Source: Dermanyssus gallinae (lineage: Eukaryota; Arthropoda; Arachnida; Mesostigmata; Dermanyssidae). From it: a DNA stretch of 64,000 nt. The notes beneath the pieces were generated by a model that saw nothing but the letters and a program-made list of their open reading frames with translations, ran no database searches and was not told the origin of the DNA. Below, piece by piece: positions 1-9,984 of the stretch (position 1 is the stretch's first letter; each line of letters begins with the position of its first letter). The stretch spans positions 124,001 to 188,000 of the forward strand of contig QVRM01001977.1 of NCBI GenBank assembly GCA_003439945.1, given 5' to 3'. Position numbers and translations under genes: made by a program.

Positions 1-78
1 ATATATATAAATATATAGAAAGAGAGATAGAGATAGAGAGAGAGGGGTAGTTAGAGAGATAGAGAGAGAGAGAGAAAG
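1..78. repeat. AT- then GA-rich simple repeat
   Basis: The first 20 bases are TA-rich and pass into a purine tract of GA and GATA units. It is low-complexity DNA with no coding potential, probably the edge of a longer microsatellite outside the window. Confidence 0.8.
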
Positions 79-450
79 CAGACACATTTACGCCGAGTTA
101 TTTCTCTGGCCTTCTCACGGAGTTTTGCTCCTACTTTCTTACATTCGATCATCATCATCATCATCATCATTGCATTCCTAATAGTTAGCAGTGTTGTTAT
201 AGAAGTAGTTGTAGTAGTCGTAGTAGAAATCGTCGTCGTCGTCGTCTTCGTTTGTTCGTGGTGTGGCGATGATCGTTTCGTGTTCCGCGGCTCTCGGCGC
301 CGCGCTTATGTGTCGTCCGTCCGGGCTTGTGTAATCTCACGTTCCGGCTCTCTCTACCTACCTCTCCCGGGGCTCGCTGGCCCGTTCTAACTCCATCTTC
401 TATGTCTATTTTATTAACGCTTCTTTGACGGTCACCGACACCGTACCGAT
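79..450. other. GC-richer leader with triplet repeats, no gene seen
   Basis: Holds short ATC, GTA and CGT triplet runs (about 150-250), then a GC-rich CpG-containing stretch (about 255-400). It sits just before a possible start codon at 451 and could be a promoter or 5' leader. No TATA box or other defined element was recognised, so that role is only inferred. Confidence 0.3.
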
Positions 451-720
451 ATGGCTGCTGCTGCTGCCGCCGGTGGATGGAGTGGCCGCGTCGGTGGCGT
501 TATGGCATACGACAAGACGGAGGGGGGAGAAGAGAACGGCAGCCAGAGGGGTAGAGAGACCCCAACACCCCTCTGTAGACAGAACAGAACAGACCGAGCG
601 ACCAATGTCATCACAGGAGTGCGAAACAGACAACCAAACCGTGTCCCTCTCCCCACAGCTCATGGTCAATATCTTTCTTCTTCCCATTGCCGCCTACTCC
701 ATCATCTTGTAGCAGCATAG
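451..720 (+). CDS. Possible first coding exon, Ala/Gly-rich N-terminus, unknown
   Basis: An 89-codon frame opens with a real ATG in good context (G at -3 and +4) and reads MAAAAAAGGWSGRVGGV, followed by a polar Arg/Asn/Gln-rich segment, ending at a TAG. Ala-runs after the start Met are common in first exons of animal genes. No classical GT donor was identified inside the frame, so the true exon end is unknown. A second plus-strand frame (425-712) and minus-strand frames are also open. No family recognised. Confidence 0.3.
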   Translation: MAAAAAAGGWSGRVGGVMAYDKTEGGEENGSQRGRETPTPLCRQNRTDRATNVITGVRNRQPNRVPLPTAHGQYLSSSHCRLLHHLVAA

Positions 721-840
721 AGAGAGAGAGTAAGAATAGCAGTAGCTTTAGTAAAACCGCCATAACCGCCGTATTAGCAGTAATCAGGTCAATCACGGCT
801 CGTCAACAATCAACAACAACAAAATAGCAAAAGAAAATAA

Positions 841-880
841 ACAACAGCAACAACAACAACAACAACAATTGCTAGTAAGT
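841..880 (+). repeat. Short CAA array ending at a GTAAGT motif
   Basis: A (CAA)n run is followed by GCTAGTAAGT, a consensus-type splice donor at 875. Another donor-like site, AG|GTGAGC, lies at 950. An ATG at 893 opens a 19-codon frame up to it (MSCGGRSTVSLCIRFSNIR). Either could be a donor of a 5' exon; neither is supported by a downstream acceptor I can name. Confidence 0.35.
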
Positions 881-1097
881 GGCGTTACTAATATGAGTTG
901 TGGAGGTAGAAGCACCGTTTCACTTTGTATACGCTTCTCTAACATAAGAGGTGAGCTGATTCTAAAAATAAAACACGTTTTACTTGTTTGCCTATAATAC
1001 AAAAAAATTGCTTGTGTGCAAAAAAGCGTGTCTTCTCTTCCACAGTGATAAGACAGCAATCAGGTTTACAGATAAGTTGCTCGGCCCGAGACTAGGG

Positions 1098-1259
1098 ATG
1101 CGTCAATGCGTTATTGTTGTAGTCGTCATCGTAGTCGTTGTTGTTGAGCTTCCCGTTTTTGTTCTTGTTGGTGCTAATAGAGCCCAACCAAACAATATTC
1201 AGATGATGATGATGATGAAGCAATCGAGCAAACGAAAACTACGCCACACGAAACAGTGA
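1098..1259 (+). CDS. Small Val-rich ORF with basic tail, unknown
   Basis: From an ATG at 1098 the frame gives a hydrophobic Val/Ile segment (VIVVVVIVVVVVELPVFVLV) that would suit one membrane helix, a Met run from ATG repeats and a Lys/Arg-rich C-terminus ending at TGA. The frame is open upstream to 984. A minus-strand frame (793-1059) with a Cys run overlaps its upstream part. The hydrophobic segment comes from degenerate GTT/GTC repeats, so chance openness is a real alternative. Confidence 0.2.
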   Translation: MRQCVIVVVVIVVVVVELPVFVLVGANRAQPNNIQMMMMMKQSSKRKLRHTKQ

Positions 1260-1380
1260 CAGAATGGGGAAGACAAACCAGAAGTCGCAGAAAAATCAAT
1301 GAAACCTGGCATGATAGTGAAGATGTCCTCCATAAGGTAATGCATTGCCAGGAGCCAGATCTGGCAACAGCATCTCTTAC

Positions 1381-1600
1381 TTCGGGGGTTAGCCCACTCG
1401 CGGCACCGAAGTCCTTTACTGTACGTACGTCCGTAGACGGGTCACCCGCCAGTACCCCGTCGCCTGGACACAACATGTTTAGCGGACTTCATAACGAGGT
1501 GGATCTGAGCAAATTAGGTATACTCTAGCTCACGCTTTCGAATGCTGTCTTGAAGTCAAGCTTAACAAACCTCGTCTGCGAGCTCCGTCACCGGATAAAA
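1381..1600 (-). mobile_element. Degenerate LINE reverse-transcriptase fragment
   Basis: On the minus strand 1525-1575 reads TRFVKLDFKTAFESVS then a stop. This matches the RT block around the first catalytic Asp of non-LTR elements, usually F-x-K-L-D-F-x-N-A-F-N-S. About 90 bases downstream, in another frame, GDGVLAGDPS resembles the G-V-Q-Q-G-D-P block that follows in the same enzymes, at a suitable distance. Frame changes and stops show a dead copy. 1381-1463 minus also has exon-like borders (CCAG before, GTAAGA after) and 1256-1528 plus is an open 90-codon frame; both may be by-products of the relic. Confidence 0.5.
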
Positions 1601-2224
1601 GATTGTTTACAGCAACAATAACAACAACAGCAGCAGCAACAACAACGACGATTACTACTACAACAACAAAGACTAAACCTATTTAGTGTTCGATTTTCCC
1701 GGAACGTGATCTCTGCGTGAGATCAAGTTCCACGAAGTAGACTGCACGTGTTCTTTGGCTGTGCATCCGCTTCCCGTTCGACCTTGGTCTCAAGCGATTG
1801 CGCTGGCTAAGTATTTTTTTAGTCGGTTTGGTTTTGTTAGAGATCGCGTTGTTATGCAACGGCGGGTCTGTCTACAAGCCATCTAAGAAATAGCCATAAA
1901 TACACAACTGTCACCATTACCTCTACTGCTAACCGAACGACGTTATCTTTTGCTCGCTGTGTGCGGGAGATAGCCTAGCGCTCGTATGCAACTATTGTTG
2001 TTGCACTGCGCCGACTCTTGTATTGATCTTAAATCTAGGCGAATTGTCAACTTGCACTCTAAACGAGACAAACAACTCTTGTGGTGTGTATTACTCTATT
2101 GTGTGTTGCGTATGGATAATTCCATGAAGTGATTGCTGTTCAATATACGTGAAGCAACAGGTGCTAGGCATGCGAGCGTCAAGAGTCAAACGTAGTCGCA
2201 TTGGGGTCTATGTAGATCAGTAAG
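1601..2224. other. CAA-type array then unique DNA, no gene seen
   Basis: A CAA/CAG/CGA array occupies about 1612-1675. The rest is non-repetitive with no convincing frame, RNA gene or element. Confidence 0.4.
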
Positions 2225-2237
2225 CAGATTTGTTCTA

Positions 2238-2301
<64 letters not shown>

Positions 2302-2322
2302 ATATTAATTAGAACAAATCTG
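2225..2322. repeat. 98-bp near-perfect palindrome with (TA)n core
   Basis: The left arm begins CAGATTTGTTCTAATTAAT and the right arm is its exact reverse complement (ATTAATTAGAACAAATCTG). Between them is an almost pure (TA)n tract with one CATG interruption, so nearly the whole 98 bp can pair with itself. The arms are unique sequence, so this is a true inverted repeat rather than only a self-complementary microsatellite. Confidence 0.85.
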
Positions 2323-2464
2323 TCATCAAAATATATATGTATATGTATATGCCGCAGGAGGAAGGACGGCGGGATAAGACCAATTGCAGTGGGGCTTACT
2401 ATACGAAAACTTGTCAGCAAATCCTTATCAAGAAACCAGTGCTATAAGTTGGCAAGCACATCGA

Positions 2465-2465
<1 letters not shown>

Positions 2466-2499
<34 letters not shown>

Positions 2500-2620
2500 C
2501 AGGAGTCCAGGTTTAAAATGCGTAATGTACAGGGGTAGTGTGAGACTCAAACCCACAAAAAACCTGGTGTTCCTGTAATCTACATGACCGTGGTCTGGCG
2601 CTCAGTTTATATAAATCAGT
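2466..2620 (-). mobile_element. tRNA-derived SINE-like sequence next to (TA)n
   Basis: Read on the minus strand, 2541-2554 gives GGGTTTGAGTCTCA, close to the RNA polymerase III B box (GGTTCGANTCC). Upstream on that strand lies GAGCGCCAGACCACGG, which resembles the D-arm and anticodon region of a tRNA. A (TA)n tract (2466-2497) follows. The A box is weak. Calling this a SINE is inference; a degenerate tRNA pseudogene is the alternative. Confidence 0.4.
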
Positions 2621-2839
2621 TCAGTATATATAAATATATAGAGAAGGGAGAAATCGGAACAACCTACCCGTCCGATGGTTTGGCGGAAGTTAAGAATTTT
2701 GGCAAACCAAGGTGAAACACGATAGAGGCGGTGAGGTACGAGGGTGCGCAAGATTTCGTTATTCTCGTTGTCGGGCCAGCAGCAGTATTACTAACCACAG
2801 GCAGAGGGAGAGATGTGAGTGGCAGCATAATATAGGTTT

Positions 2840-3056
2840 AGAGAGAGGGGAGACTAGTGCGCTAGTCACGGTTGTCATCTACCGGGCTGTCGCCGGTTCG
2901 ATCCCCGATGCTGTTCGAAATTTCTTTGAGCGATCGTTCTCATTGAAAATAGATGGTAAACTATATACCGCTTGTCAGTGGCCATCCTGCTCCATCCAAG
3001 CCCGTAGGGGATTTATGGTGGTCTTGAATAAAAAAACAACGTCCTTTAAATGTTTT
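2840..3056 (+). mobile_element. tRNA-derived SINE-like sequence, plus strand
   Basis: The B-box-like GGTTCGATCCC lies at 2894-2904. A 6-bp hairpin (GACTAGtgcgCTAGTC, 2852-2867) lies where a D arm might be. The body ends near an A-rich AATAAAAAAAC stretch around 3028. The 115-codon frame crossing it (2712-3059) contains the peptide VAGSIPDA, the usual translation of a tRNA B box, so that frame is probably not a gene. Confidence 0.4.
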
Positions 3057-3164
3057 TAATTCTAGTAGAGAAGTGTGAAGAAGGCAGGCTCATGATGGAA
3101 TTTTGGTGGGAGAAGTTGGGGCCCCTCACACTTAGCATAGAGCAGTAATAGCAAGAATTCATTA

Positions 3165-3310
3165 TGTCAGTAGGTTGTGTGGTGGATAATAATATTATTA
3201 ATTATTATAATAATTGCATTAGCAATTAAAATAATAACTAATGAATCCGTTTTCGTTTAAAAATGCTAATATAATAATAATAATTATCAGCTTAGTAGCT
3301 GTTTAAAACA
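3165..3310. other. AT-rich stretch with weak inverted repeats
   Basis: Rich in ATT/AAT triplets, with a partial self-complementary core around TTGCATTAGCAA. No gene seen. Neighbouring 3057-3164 and 3311-3440 are unremarkable unique DNA. Confidence 0.5.
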
Positions 3311-3443
3311 CACACTCATCACAAGTAGCGTCGTGGTTAGTTAATTGTAATGAGATAATCATCATCGTAGCAGTCGTGCTAATCTGCTAATCCTAAGCTA
3401 TTGCTATCATTGAGAATTGGGTTTCATTGAGTCGCTTTGAGAT

Positions 3444-3444
<1 letters not shown>

Positions 3445-3492
<48 letters not shown>

Positions 3493-3575
3493 CTCTCCCC
3501 CAGTCTTTCCCTACCCCCACCCCTCCTCCTCCTCGTCTCCTTCTTTCTCTCTGAATCTCTCTCTCTCTCGCGGCA
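3445..3575. repeat. CT-rich tract
   Basis: Long TC repeats with short interruptions. On the minus strand this is a GA tract that prolongs the neighbouring coding candidate as Arg-Glu repeats. It is probably not translated. Confidence 0.8.
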
Positions 3576-3579
3576 CAGG

Positions 3580-3922
3580 CCATCGATAAGAGTGCAGTCA
3601 TTGGTGCTGCGCGCTGCGGCCGTCGCTGTGGCGGCTTGAGCCGCTGCCGTGATTCGTCCACAATAGGTTCTCTGTAGCTGAAATTCGACCCCATTTTGAC
3701 CTTGTCGCTTAGAGCTGTTCCGTCGTCGTTCTCATCGTCGTCGTCGTCATCGTCGTCGTCGTTGTCGGCGGTGGTGGTGGTGGATAATTCGGTCAGCGGG
3801 CCTAAGCCTGGAGCCTCGTAGCCAGCTCGTAGCCCCCCCCTGGTCGTTGTGTTCGTTGTCTTTGCTGTCGTCATGGTCGTGTCGACCACTGCAAGCGGTT
3901 GCGGTTCGGTTCCATTTTCGGC
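3580..3922 (-). CDS. Probable internal exon, Thr-rich and Asp-rich, unknown
   Basis: On the minus strand a pyrimidine-rich CTTCGTTAGGCTTCAG immediately precedes the exon, a good acceptor. The frame then begins AENGTEPQPLAVVDTTMTTA and continues with GYEAPGLGPLTELSTTTTA, an Asp run from GAC/GAT codons, SDKVKMGSNFSYREPIVDES and a basic Gln/Arg/Pro segment. The amino-acid mixture is far more protein-like than the opposite frames. The 3' border is uncertain: no GTAAGT-type donor is present before the GA tract, and AAG|GTCAAA about two thirds in is only a weak candidate. No family recognised. Confidence 0.5.
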
Positions 3923-4025
3923 CTGAAGCCTAACGAAGGACAAGTTCAGAGATTCCGCGGCTTCTATGGCTTTATGGCGACGCCGCCGCTGCTGCTGCTA
4001 CTGCTACCACTACGACCGCCGCTAC

Positions 4026-4240
4026 AACTAGAACAAGTAGGACAACAACAACAGCAACCTCGACAACAAGAACAACTATACCACGAACCACGACAACAAC
4101 AACAACAACCGCAACAAAAACAACTACAACAGCAACAACGCCACCAACAACAACAACAACAGCAAAAACAACAACTGCAACAGCATCAATAACAACAACC
4201 ACTACAGCAACAACAACAACAACAACAACCAGCTCCTCCT
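4026..4240. repeat. Degenerate CAA/CAG array
   Basis: Imperfect CAA triplets with CAG, CGA and GAA interruptions. Plus frames give Gln-, Thr- or Asn-rich peptides and the minus strand Val/Leu/Cys runs, none with stops, so ORFs here are uninformative. Confidence 0.9.
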
Positions 4241-4299
4241 ACCTACAACGCTTCTGTTGGTCTCGGTCGGCCGATCTGCCAACCGAGTTTTCCCTGTCA

Positions 4300-4680
4300 G
4301 TGGGCCGTCCGAGATTTAGATATGTGCGTTTGTTGTCTAGTTGTTTCGCTCTCTCGCTCTCTCTCTCTCTCTATATCCCTTGCCTCTCTCGTTTTGTTTG
4401 TCTGTGTGTATGGTCGCACGTGTCTGTGTGCTTATGTGGGTGTGTGTGTGTGTGTGCGGGGGGAGTGGAGGGGGTTGCATGTGTGTATAGGCTTTTCCGA
4501 TCCTCACCGGGCTCCGCCGTCCATTGGTCTATCTATCCGTGGTTTGTCGGCTCCAGAGTTTGGCTGGCTCCGTCGTGCATCTTGGTGGTCTTAATCACAT
4601 TTGAGCGAGCGCGAGAGAGAGAGACATCACTCCGAAGTCGGCGAGCCTCGCTTGGAAGCAGATCGGCCGCTGTGGTGGTG
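4300..4680. other. CT and TG dinucleotide tracts, no supported gene
   Basis: Contains a CT run (about 4350-4375), a TG run (about 4440-4458) and unique DNA. Open frames exist on both strands but none has exon-like borders and composition. Confidence 0.4.
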
Positions 4681-4689
4681 GTGGTGGTG

Positions 4690-4850
4690 GCAACAACAAC
4701 AACAACAACAACTGCAGTAACAGCATCAACAACTACATCTACAACAACAACTACGCCTACAACAACAACTACACCTACAACAACAACTACACCTACAACA
4801 ACAACTACATCAACAACAATAACAACAACAAGAAATAACAACTATATTTG
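4690..4850. repeat. CAA array with an 18-bp higher-order unit
   Basis: Between about 4740 and 4815 the unit ACAACAACAACTACACCT recurs in tandem with small changes, giving a Thr/Pro repeat on the plus strand. Flanks are simple CAA. Confidence 0.8.
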
Positions 4851-4925
4851 AAACAGTAACGGCAATAGTCCGGTAGAAGTAACTGTAGTAGCTGCAGCAG
4901 CAGCGGCAGCTTTGTCATCGCATAG

Positions 4926-5121
4926 CAGCCCCCGTCGATCGAGCCGGCCATCGCATGCCCGTGCGTTGTTGTTGTTGGCAACTCGGCCAACGGATACGGT
5001 GTGCGAACTCGAAGAACTGTACAAGCGTACTAGTAAAAATGGGACTATTTTGGGAAGACGACGACGAAGACGAAGCAGAAGAAGAAGAAGAAAGTCAACT
5101 ACAGCGGGGTCAAAGCCGGCG
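4926..5121 (+). CDS. Possible exon encoding a basic Arg-rich segment, unknown
   Basis: The frame is closed downstream by the donor-like GCG|GTGAGC at 5122 (phase 0) and may start after CATAG at 4925. It encodes TDTVCELEELYKRTSKNGTI followed by an Arg/Ser-rich run that could act as a nuclear localisation signal, ending STTAGSKPA. The Arg run comes from a degenerate CGA/AGA repeat. A downstream 123-codon frame (5145-5516) with a His run would then be intronic. Confidence 0.3.
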
Positions 5122-6170
5122 GTGAGCGCGAAAAGGAGCAGTCAATGCTTGGCGCTTCCTTGGCGACCTCCTTCCCCCCCAGACTACTAACCCAGCTCCT
5201 CCCGCGTCCCACCTCGCCGTCGAAATGTGGCTTCTGTGTGTGGTGCCGGCAGCCTGCGCGCCCGCTACCCTGCTGGACCACTCAGACACCGAGCGGCCAC
5301 CGAGTCGTCCTGAGTCCTGAATTACCCCCGCCTTCTTCTGAGGGGCTCCTTTTGAACATCCACCACCACCGTCGCCACCACCACCACCACCACCACCACG
5401 ACAGCGAGACACCGATGGTACGGTACTACACTGCGTTTAAACAGAGCCGGCGTGTGCCATTCGGCGCTCCTAAAGCGGTCCCGGAGCGTCACCAGGACGC
5501 AGGCAGGCCTGAATAAAGCACAGGAAAAAGGCAGGCAGGCAGGCCCGCAGCCAGGCTGTCCTTAGCAGCAGCAGCGGAAGCAGAAGCAGGAACAACAGGA
5601 CAATGCGGAGGAGAACGGGCTTGTGCCAGTGAAGCCTACGGCAAAACGACGACCTTTCGTTGGTCTCCAGCAGCATCACCACCATCATCATCGTCATCGT
5701 CGTCCTCGTTTTCGTCGCTGGGGGTTCGACGGCGGGGGTTCGAGGAGTTGGACAACCAACCACTTGAGTGCGCTTACGAGAACTCCGATGACTAGCTGTA
5801 ATTGTAGTAGTAGTAGTAGTAGTAGTTGTTGTTGTCGTGATAGTATTACTGCTAGTATTAGTAGTTACATACATGATGTACATAGATACACGTCACCCTC
5901 ACACACACACACACATTGACACGCAGCACCCCACAGGGATAAATAGACAGATAGGTTAGCTCGATGTCGCTATTATAACTCACTTACGCTTGGTGCGTCG
6001 GCGCTTTTGACCCTCCACGAACCTCCCCCCCCCCTCGGCTCAAACTCGGCCCGGTACGGGTAAGCTTCCACTCGACCCCTCACCATCCCTCTCTGTGTCT
6101 CTGGTCAATCTTTATCTCTTACTTTTGGGATGCTTTGTTCGTATCTATGCGCATGCGCACATATGTATAT
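5122..6170. other. GC-rich triplet-repeat DNA, no firm gene
   Basis: CAC/CAT runs (about 5363-5400 and 5672-5700) give His-rich frames on plus, and GTA repeats (about 5803-5830) give Ser or Tyr runs. Opposing frames overlap at 5470-5883 and 5623-5919 without splice support. A CA run lies near 5904-5914. Confidence 0.35.
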
Positions 6171-6171
6171 G

Positions 6172-6174
<3 letters not shown>

Positions 6175-6216
<42 letters not shown>

Positions 6217-6282
6217 CGAGAGAGAGAATAGTAGCGGGTTCAAGCCTCCGAGGTGGTCGTTCTTATGCGGAATTAGCATAGT

Positions 6283-6331
<49 letters not shown>
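6175..6331. repeat. Two (TA)n tracts flanking a B-box-like motif
   Basis: (TA)n at 6175-6213 and 6286-6331. Between them GCGGGTTCAAGCCTCCG (about 6236-6252) resembles a tRNA B box, so a SINE remnant is possible. This is the same neighbourhood of (TA)n and tRNA-like sequence as at 2466-2620 and 15063-15340. Confidence 0.5.
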
Positions 6332-6333
<2 letters not shown>

Positions 6334-6369
6334 GTTTCAAAGACAAATAGAAATAACAAGCGTTTAGTA

Positions 6370-7440
6370 GACGCAGTTTCCATTATGTCTCACCAAGTAG
6401 AACGGTATAAAAGAGATCAATGGATGACCGCAAGATAGAATAGTAATACTTATTAGAGGAACTATTGGAGAAAACGATTGTCTCCTGGCGAACGTGTGAT
6501 CACATGCCGTCCAAATCTGGGGAAGTCCTATTCAATGCTGTCCGCCTAACAGATACTACAGGTCCTCGTGCTTTATCGAGTGATGACAGCCTCGAACGTA
6601 AATGTTTCATCATAATCTCGAGTCTCCCGTGGAAAGATTTACACTTTTGGCTACATGCGGAATCAATACATGTGTATGAGGGTCGGGGCCTTGCGTCTGG
6701 ACAAAGCTCGTGTGGATAGCTAGCTAATTCTTAAGCATTTTCTGCACTTGTTAGCCATGTTGCGAATCTGAAAGCATGTCCTGTTTGGCCTGCACCGGCC
6801 ATCGAAAGCGCTAATGAGTCGGCTTCAGGTGCATCTCAAACAAACATGCGGTCACGCTCAAGTGGGTCAGCGTAAGATCATCAGGTATTTAGTTTCCCAT
6901 CCGACTCTGGGAAGACCTGCGGGGGGTCAGTCTGCATAGAAAGACGGCAGATCTCAATGTGCGCGACTAAACGCGCCATTTAGAGCGAAGTGACACCCTG
7001 CTCGTCGGCCGGCTCGCACTCATTCAGAGCGCATGAAAGGCCATAATGAAGAGACGATTCTACATGACAGGCCATGATGAGGTGACGATTCTGCATGACG
7101 AGACAATATCTACAGGGATGACAACTAGGTCAACGCTCAATCTCAGTCTCTCAGCTAATGCGTCTGGCCTTATAATCTAGAAGCGTTCACGTCGTGAACA
7201 GAGTAGGACCTGTAAGCAGGCTCTGACTATCTGGCTACGAACTGCTCGAAGCCAAGCTTCGCCAGCAACGAAAGAGCCTCGATGGGCCAAATATTGTTAA
7301 TTGCTTCTCTTGCAAAGGGGTTGTCCGACCATTTTGACTAGCCGTATTCTTTTCGGAAGGCGAACTGTACAAACTGACGACAATCGCTCAGTCAGTCTAA
7401 GATAAGAGCGTTAAATAGGGATTCTAGGACCTCCGACGAT
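6370..7440 (-). mobile_element. Degenerate non-LTR retrotransposon relic, second type
   Basis: This kilobase lacks microsatellites. On the minus strand the 5' part (about 7290-7440) reads SEVLESLFNALILD, stop, LSDCRQFVQFAFRKEYG, resembling the start of a Jockey/R1-type RT domain (LSDxQFGFRKGRST). REAINNIWPIEALSLLAKLG follows, like the next block (xNAFNNIxWPxLLxxLxxLG). Stops and missing residues show decay. Boundaries are guesses. On plus, an ATG ORF at 6504-6719 (MPSKSGEVLFNAVRLTD...) lies about 90 bases after a TATAAAAG motif (6406-6413) and is an alternative reading. Confidence 0.4.
7038..7099. repeat. 31-bp tandem duplication
   Basis: AGGCCATAATGAAGAGACGA... at 7038-7068 is repeated with a few substitutions at 7069-7099. 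Only two copies. Confidence 0.8.
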
Positions 7441-7527
7441 GCGGACAGGAAAAGGCCTCTATACAATTGCGTCAAATGTGTGGCCCAGTTTGTCTTTTCA
7501 GCTATTTAATACCTTTTCCATACCTTC

Positions 7528-7564
<37 letters not shown>

Positions 7565-8040
7565 AAAATATGTAGCATCATCATGCCTGGCATTAAGCGC
7601 AGCCACAACTTTCACAGAGCAACCACGGGCAGCAAACATTATACAGCCGCTTCTTCCAATTTTCGTACGGCTATTGCCAACCACCGCAGCGAAGACCTAT
7701 TTCTTTTCCTACTGTTCCGTCGTTGTTGCATTGTCGGGTATCGTGTATCGTCTTCTGTTCCACCACAAGTGACAACAACAACGACAGCAGCAACAACGAC
7801 AGTAACAACAAAAACAGCACCTACATCAACAACAACAACAACAGTAACAACAAAAACAACAGCTACATCAACAACGGTCGTAAATGACGCGACATTCGGC
7901 CGACTAACAGCGAACAAGGCTAAGATGATTTGATAGCGGACAGAAAGGCAAAGCCGGGGAGAACACCCAAAGCAATTTTGCGCAAAACATACCGTACAGG
8001 CTAGTCTACGAGTCCGTCCACAAGTCAGTCAATACTCCGC
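7440..8040. repeat. (TA)n tract and CAA array
   Basis: (TA)n at about 7531-7561. A CAA array at about 7770-7877 has a duplicated unit of about 42 bp (GTAACAACAAAAACAGCACC and its variant). Open frames across them are repeat-driven. Confidence 0.7.
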
Positions 8041-8197
8041 ATGCCACTCGCAGTAAGCTGCCCTACCAACGGGTTTGCTTTTTTCCGCCGTAAACCACCG
8101 TCGACCACCAACCAGCCTCGCGATTCTGAGGCAGGAACCGACCGTGGCGCTCCGAATATGTGCCTTCTCTTACGCATGTTTGGCATTTCCTTGTACG

Positions 8198-8233
<36 letters not shown>

Positions 8234-8660
8234 ATTTGTAAAAAAATTGCCAAATCACGACGTCGTTACCGGCATCATAAGTAGCAGCCGCAGCACATAC
8301 TTTATAGCTATACGACTAGTTTTCAGCAGTGGAAAAGTGCAGAGCGACGCGAAGACCCGTCGTCAAACGCCAGCCCTTATTTCTCTCCACCCAACCCATA
8401 TTAACCCGCGGCCCTCGCTTGCCCTCTTGTGCGCTGTGCAATTGCGATCGTGTTATTTCTGTTCATACTTGTCGCTGCTGTCCGTCCGTCCGTTCGTCGC
8501 ACAAATATCAATAAATAAAACCATAATGATACGCATAAATGACGCGCTAAAACAAAACGGCCGAATCGAGGTTGGACGCATGGAACCAACCGCAAGGCAT
8601 CGGACAACCATAACAAACCGAGGTGGAGAGAATATGATAGAATAGCGCCGAATAGAGCAG
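8041..8660. other. Mixed unique DNA with (TA)n, no firm gene
   Basis: (TA)n at 8201-8228. A plus frame at 8247-8645 is open for 132 codons and moderately protein-like but shows no strong splice borders, and antisense frames overlap it. Confidence 0.3.
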
Positions 8661-8735
8661 ATACTCACGTGACGACCATACTCGGGTAGAGTAACCGTGG
8701 GTAGCTTACACTTGCAGAAATTACAAACGAAAGCG
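8661..8735 (-). CDS. Possible short Cys-containing exon before a GTGAGT donor
   Basis: On the minus strand the frame reads IIAFVCNFCKCKLPTVTLPE and ends exactly at CAC|GTGAGTATC (phase 0). Upstream is the (TA)n tract 8747-8783, and I see no good acceptor, so the 5' border is open. The C-x2-C-x-C spacing is noted only as a motif. Confidence 0.28.
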
Positions 8736-8743
8736 ATGATGTT

Positions 8744-8783
<40 letters not shown>

Positions 8784-8786
<3 letters not shown>

Positions 8787-9600
8787 TTGCGGCGATTACA
8801 ATCACCCATGGTGTTCGTGCAATGCGTAGACATAGCTACCGTCTTACTTCTCGTATGACCAAGCACTATAGTTTTCGACATCGAAATGTGCAAATGAGAC
8901 AAAATGGATGGGCACCACCTTTGATCGTCCCGCAGGAACATTATTGTTCGACGAGAATACGCGAGAGAAGCGATGTTATAATGTAATGAGCTTTTAAAAA
9001 GCAAACATTTTCCCACGATAGAAGCGCGTGCAGTTACATAAAGGCATGTGGATAGTTTGATTCTCTCAAAGGAATCCCACTGATTCCTGTAAAAGCTATA
9101 TGCATACTGTGGTAGCTCATCGCGTGTGCAATATTATTTAATAATGTGAACGTCAGATATAAGTGAACGACCAGCCATTTAATAATCATCATGTTTACGA
9201 TGTACACCAAACAGCGCTAAACATTTATGCATGACGAAGGAGGCGAAAGGCGTTTCATAAAAACTCAGTCATCTTCTTCTTGTACCTTACGTTGAGTGTG
9301 TACCTATGTGCTAAATTCGTTTTCTCTTTATTGATTCGTATTCGGCAGAATAAATGTTGGAGACGGCTGCATCTCGTTATAGACAACTAGTCGTCGAAAA
9401 CGTCGCGCCAACTCCAACTCTGTCTAAACTCTGTCTAAATAGCCTTTTCGTTTTGCCTGACAGCAAGCATTGTTTTGCTGTTGCAGCTTAACTAAGCGAA
9501 CTACACCAATTATTGAAGTTGATTGCCATATGGGATCCATACGGGCCACTTATTCGCTAGGTCACCTACCGTACAGGATCACCAGCGCGCAAGCTTCTGT
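8784..9600. other. Unique AT-leaning DNA, no firm gene
   Basis: A 77-codon minus frame (8783-9016) is moderately protein-like but unsupported. 9017-9600 holds no frame, repeat or RNA I can support. Confidence 0.35.
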
Positions 9601-9618
9601 CTAATTAGAGTCGCAGGA

Positions 9619-9746
<128 letters not shown>

Positions 9747-9984
9747 GTATACTAATTAGATTTGCCGGTGGTCGAAGTAATGTTTGGCAGTGTGGAAGAG
9801 CGTCGAGGTTTGTTTACACGATCCGCTCGGTTAATTTGTTTATGATCTCACGGAAAGGTTGGACCCCCTCCTTTCCCAGATGAATGTCGCGTCGTTGTTG
9901 CTGTTGTTGTTGTCGCCATCGATGCTGTTATTGTTGTACAACTGTTAGTATCTTCAGTGTTGTCCTGAGTGTTCGTGTTTGTTC

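Noticed and set aside
1256..1528. 90-codon plus ORF with protein-like composition
   Set aside because: Antisense to the RT relic, no ATG; donor-like sites (GTAATG at 1336, GTATAC at 1518) are noted but insufficient.
2712..3059. 115-codon plus ORF
   Set aside because: Contains the translated B box (VAGSIP) of a tRNA-like SINE; open by chance.
5145..5516. 123-codon plus ORF with a His run
   Set aside because: His run from CAC repeats; no start or splice support; a good donor just upstream makes it intronic if 4926-5121 is real.
5470..5919. Opposing frames on both strands
   Set aside because: Equal quality, no borders, GTA/ACT and CAT repeats keep them open.
6406..6413. TATAAAAG as a promoter for the ORF at 6504
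   Set aside because: Kept only as a note: it lies within a probable LINE relic and a single 8-base motif is weak evidence.
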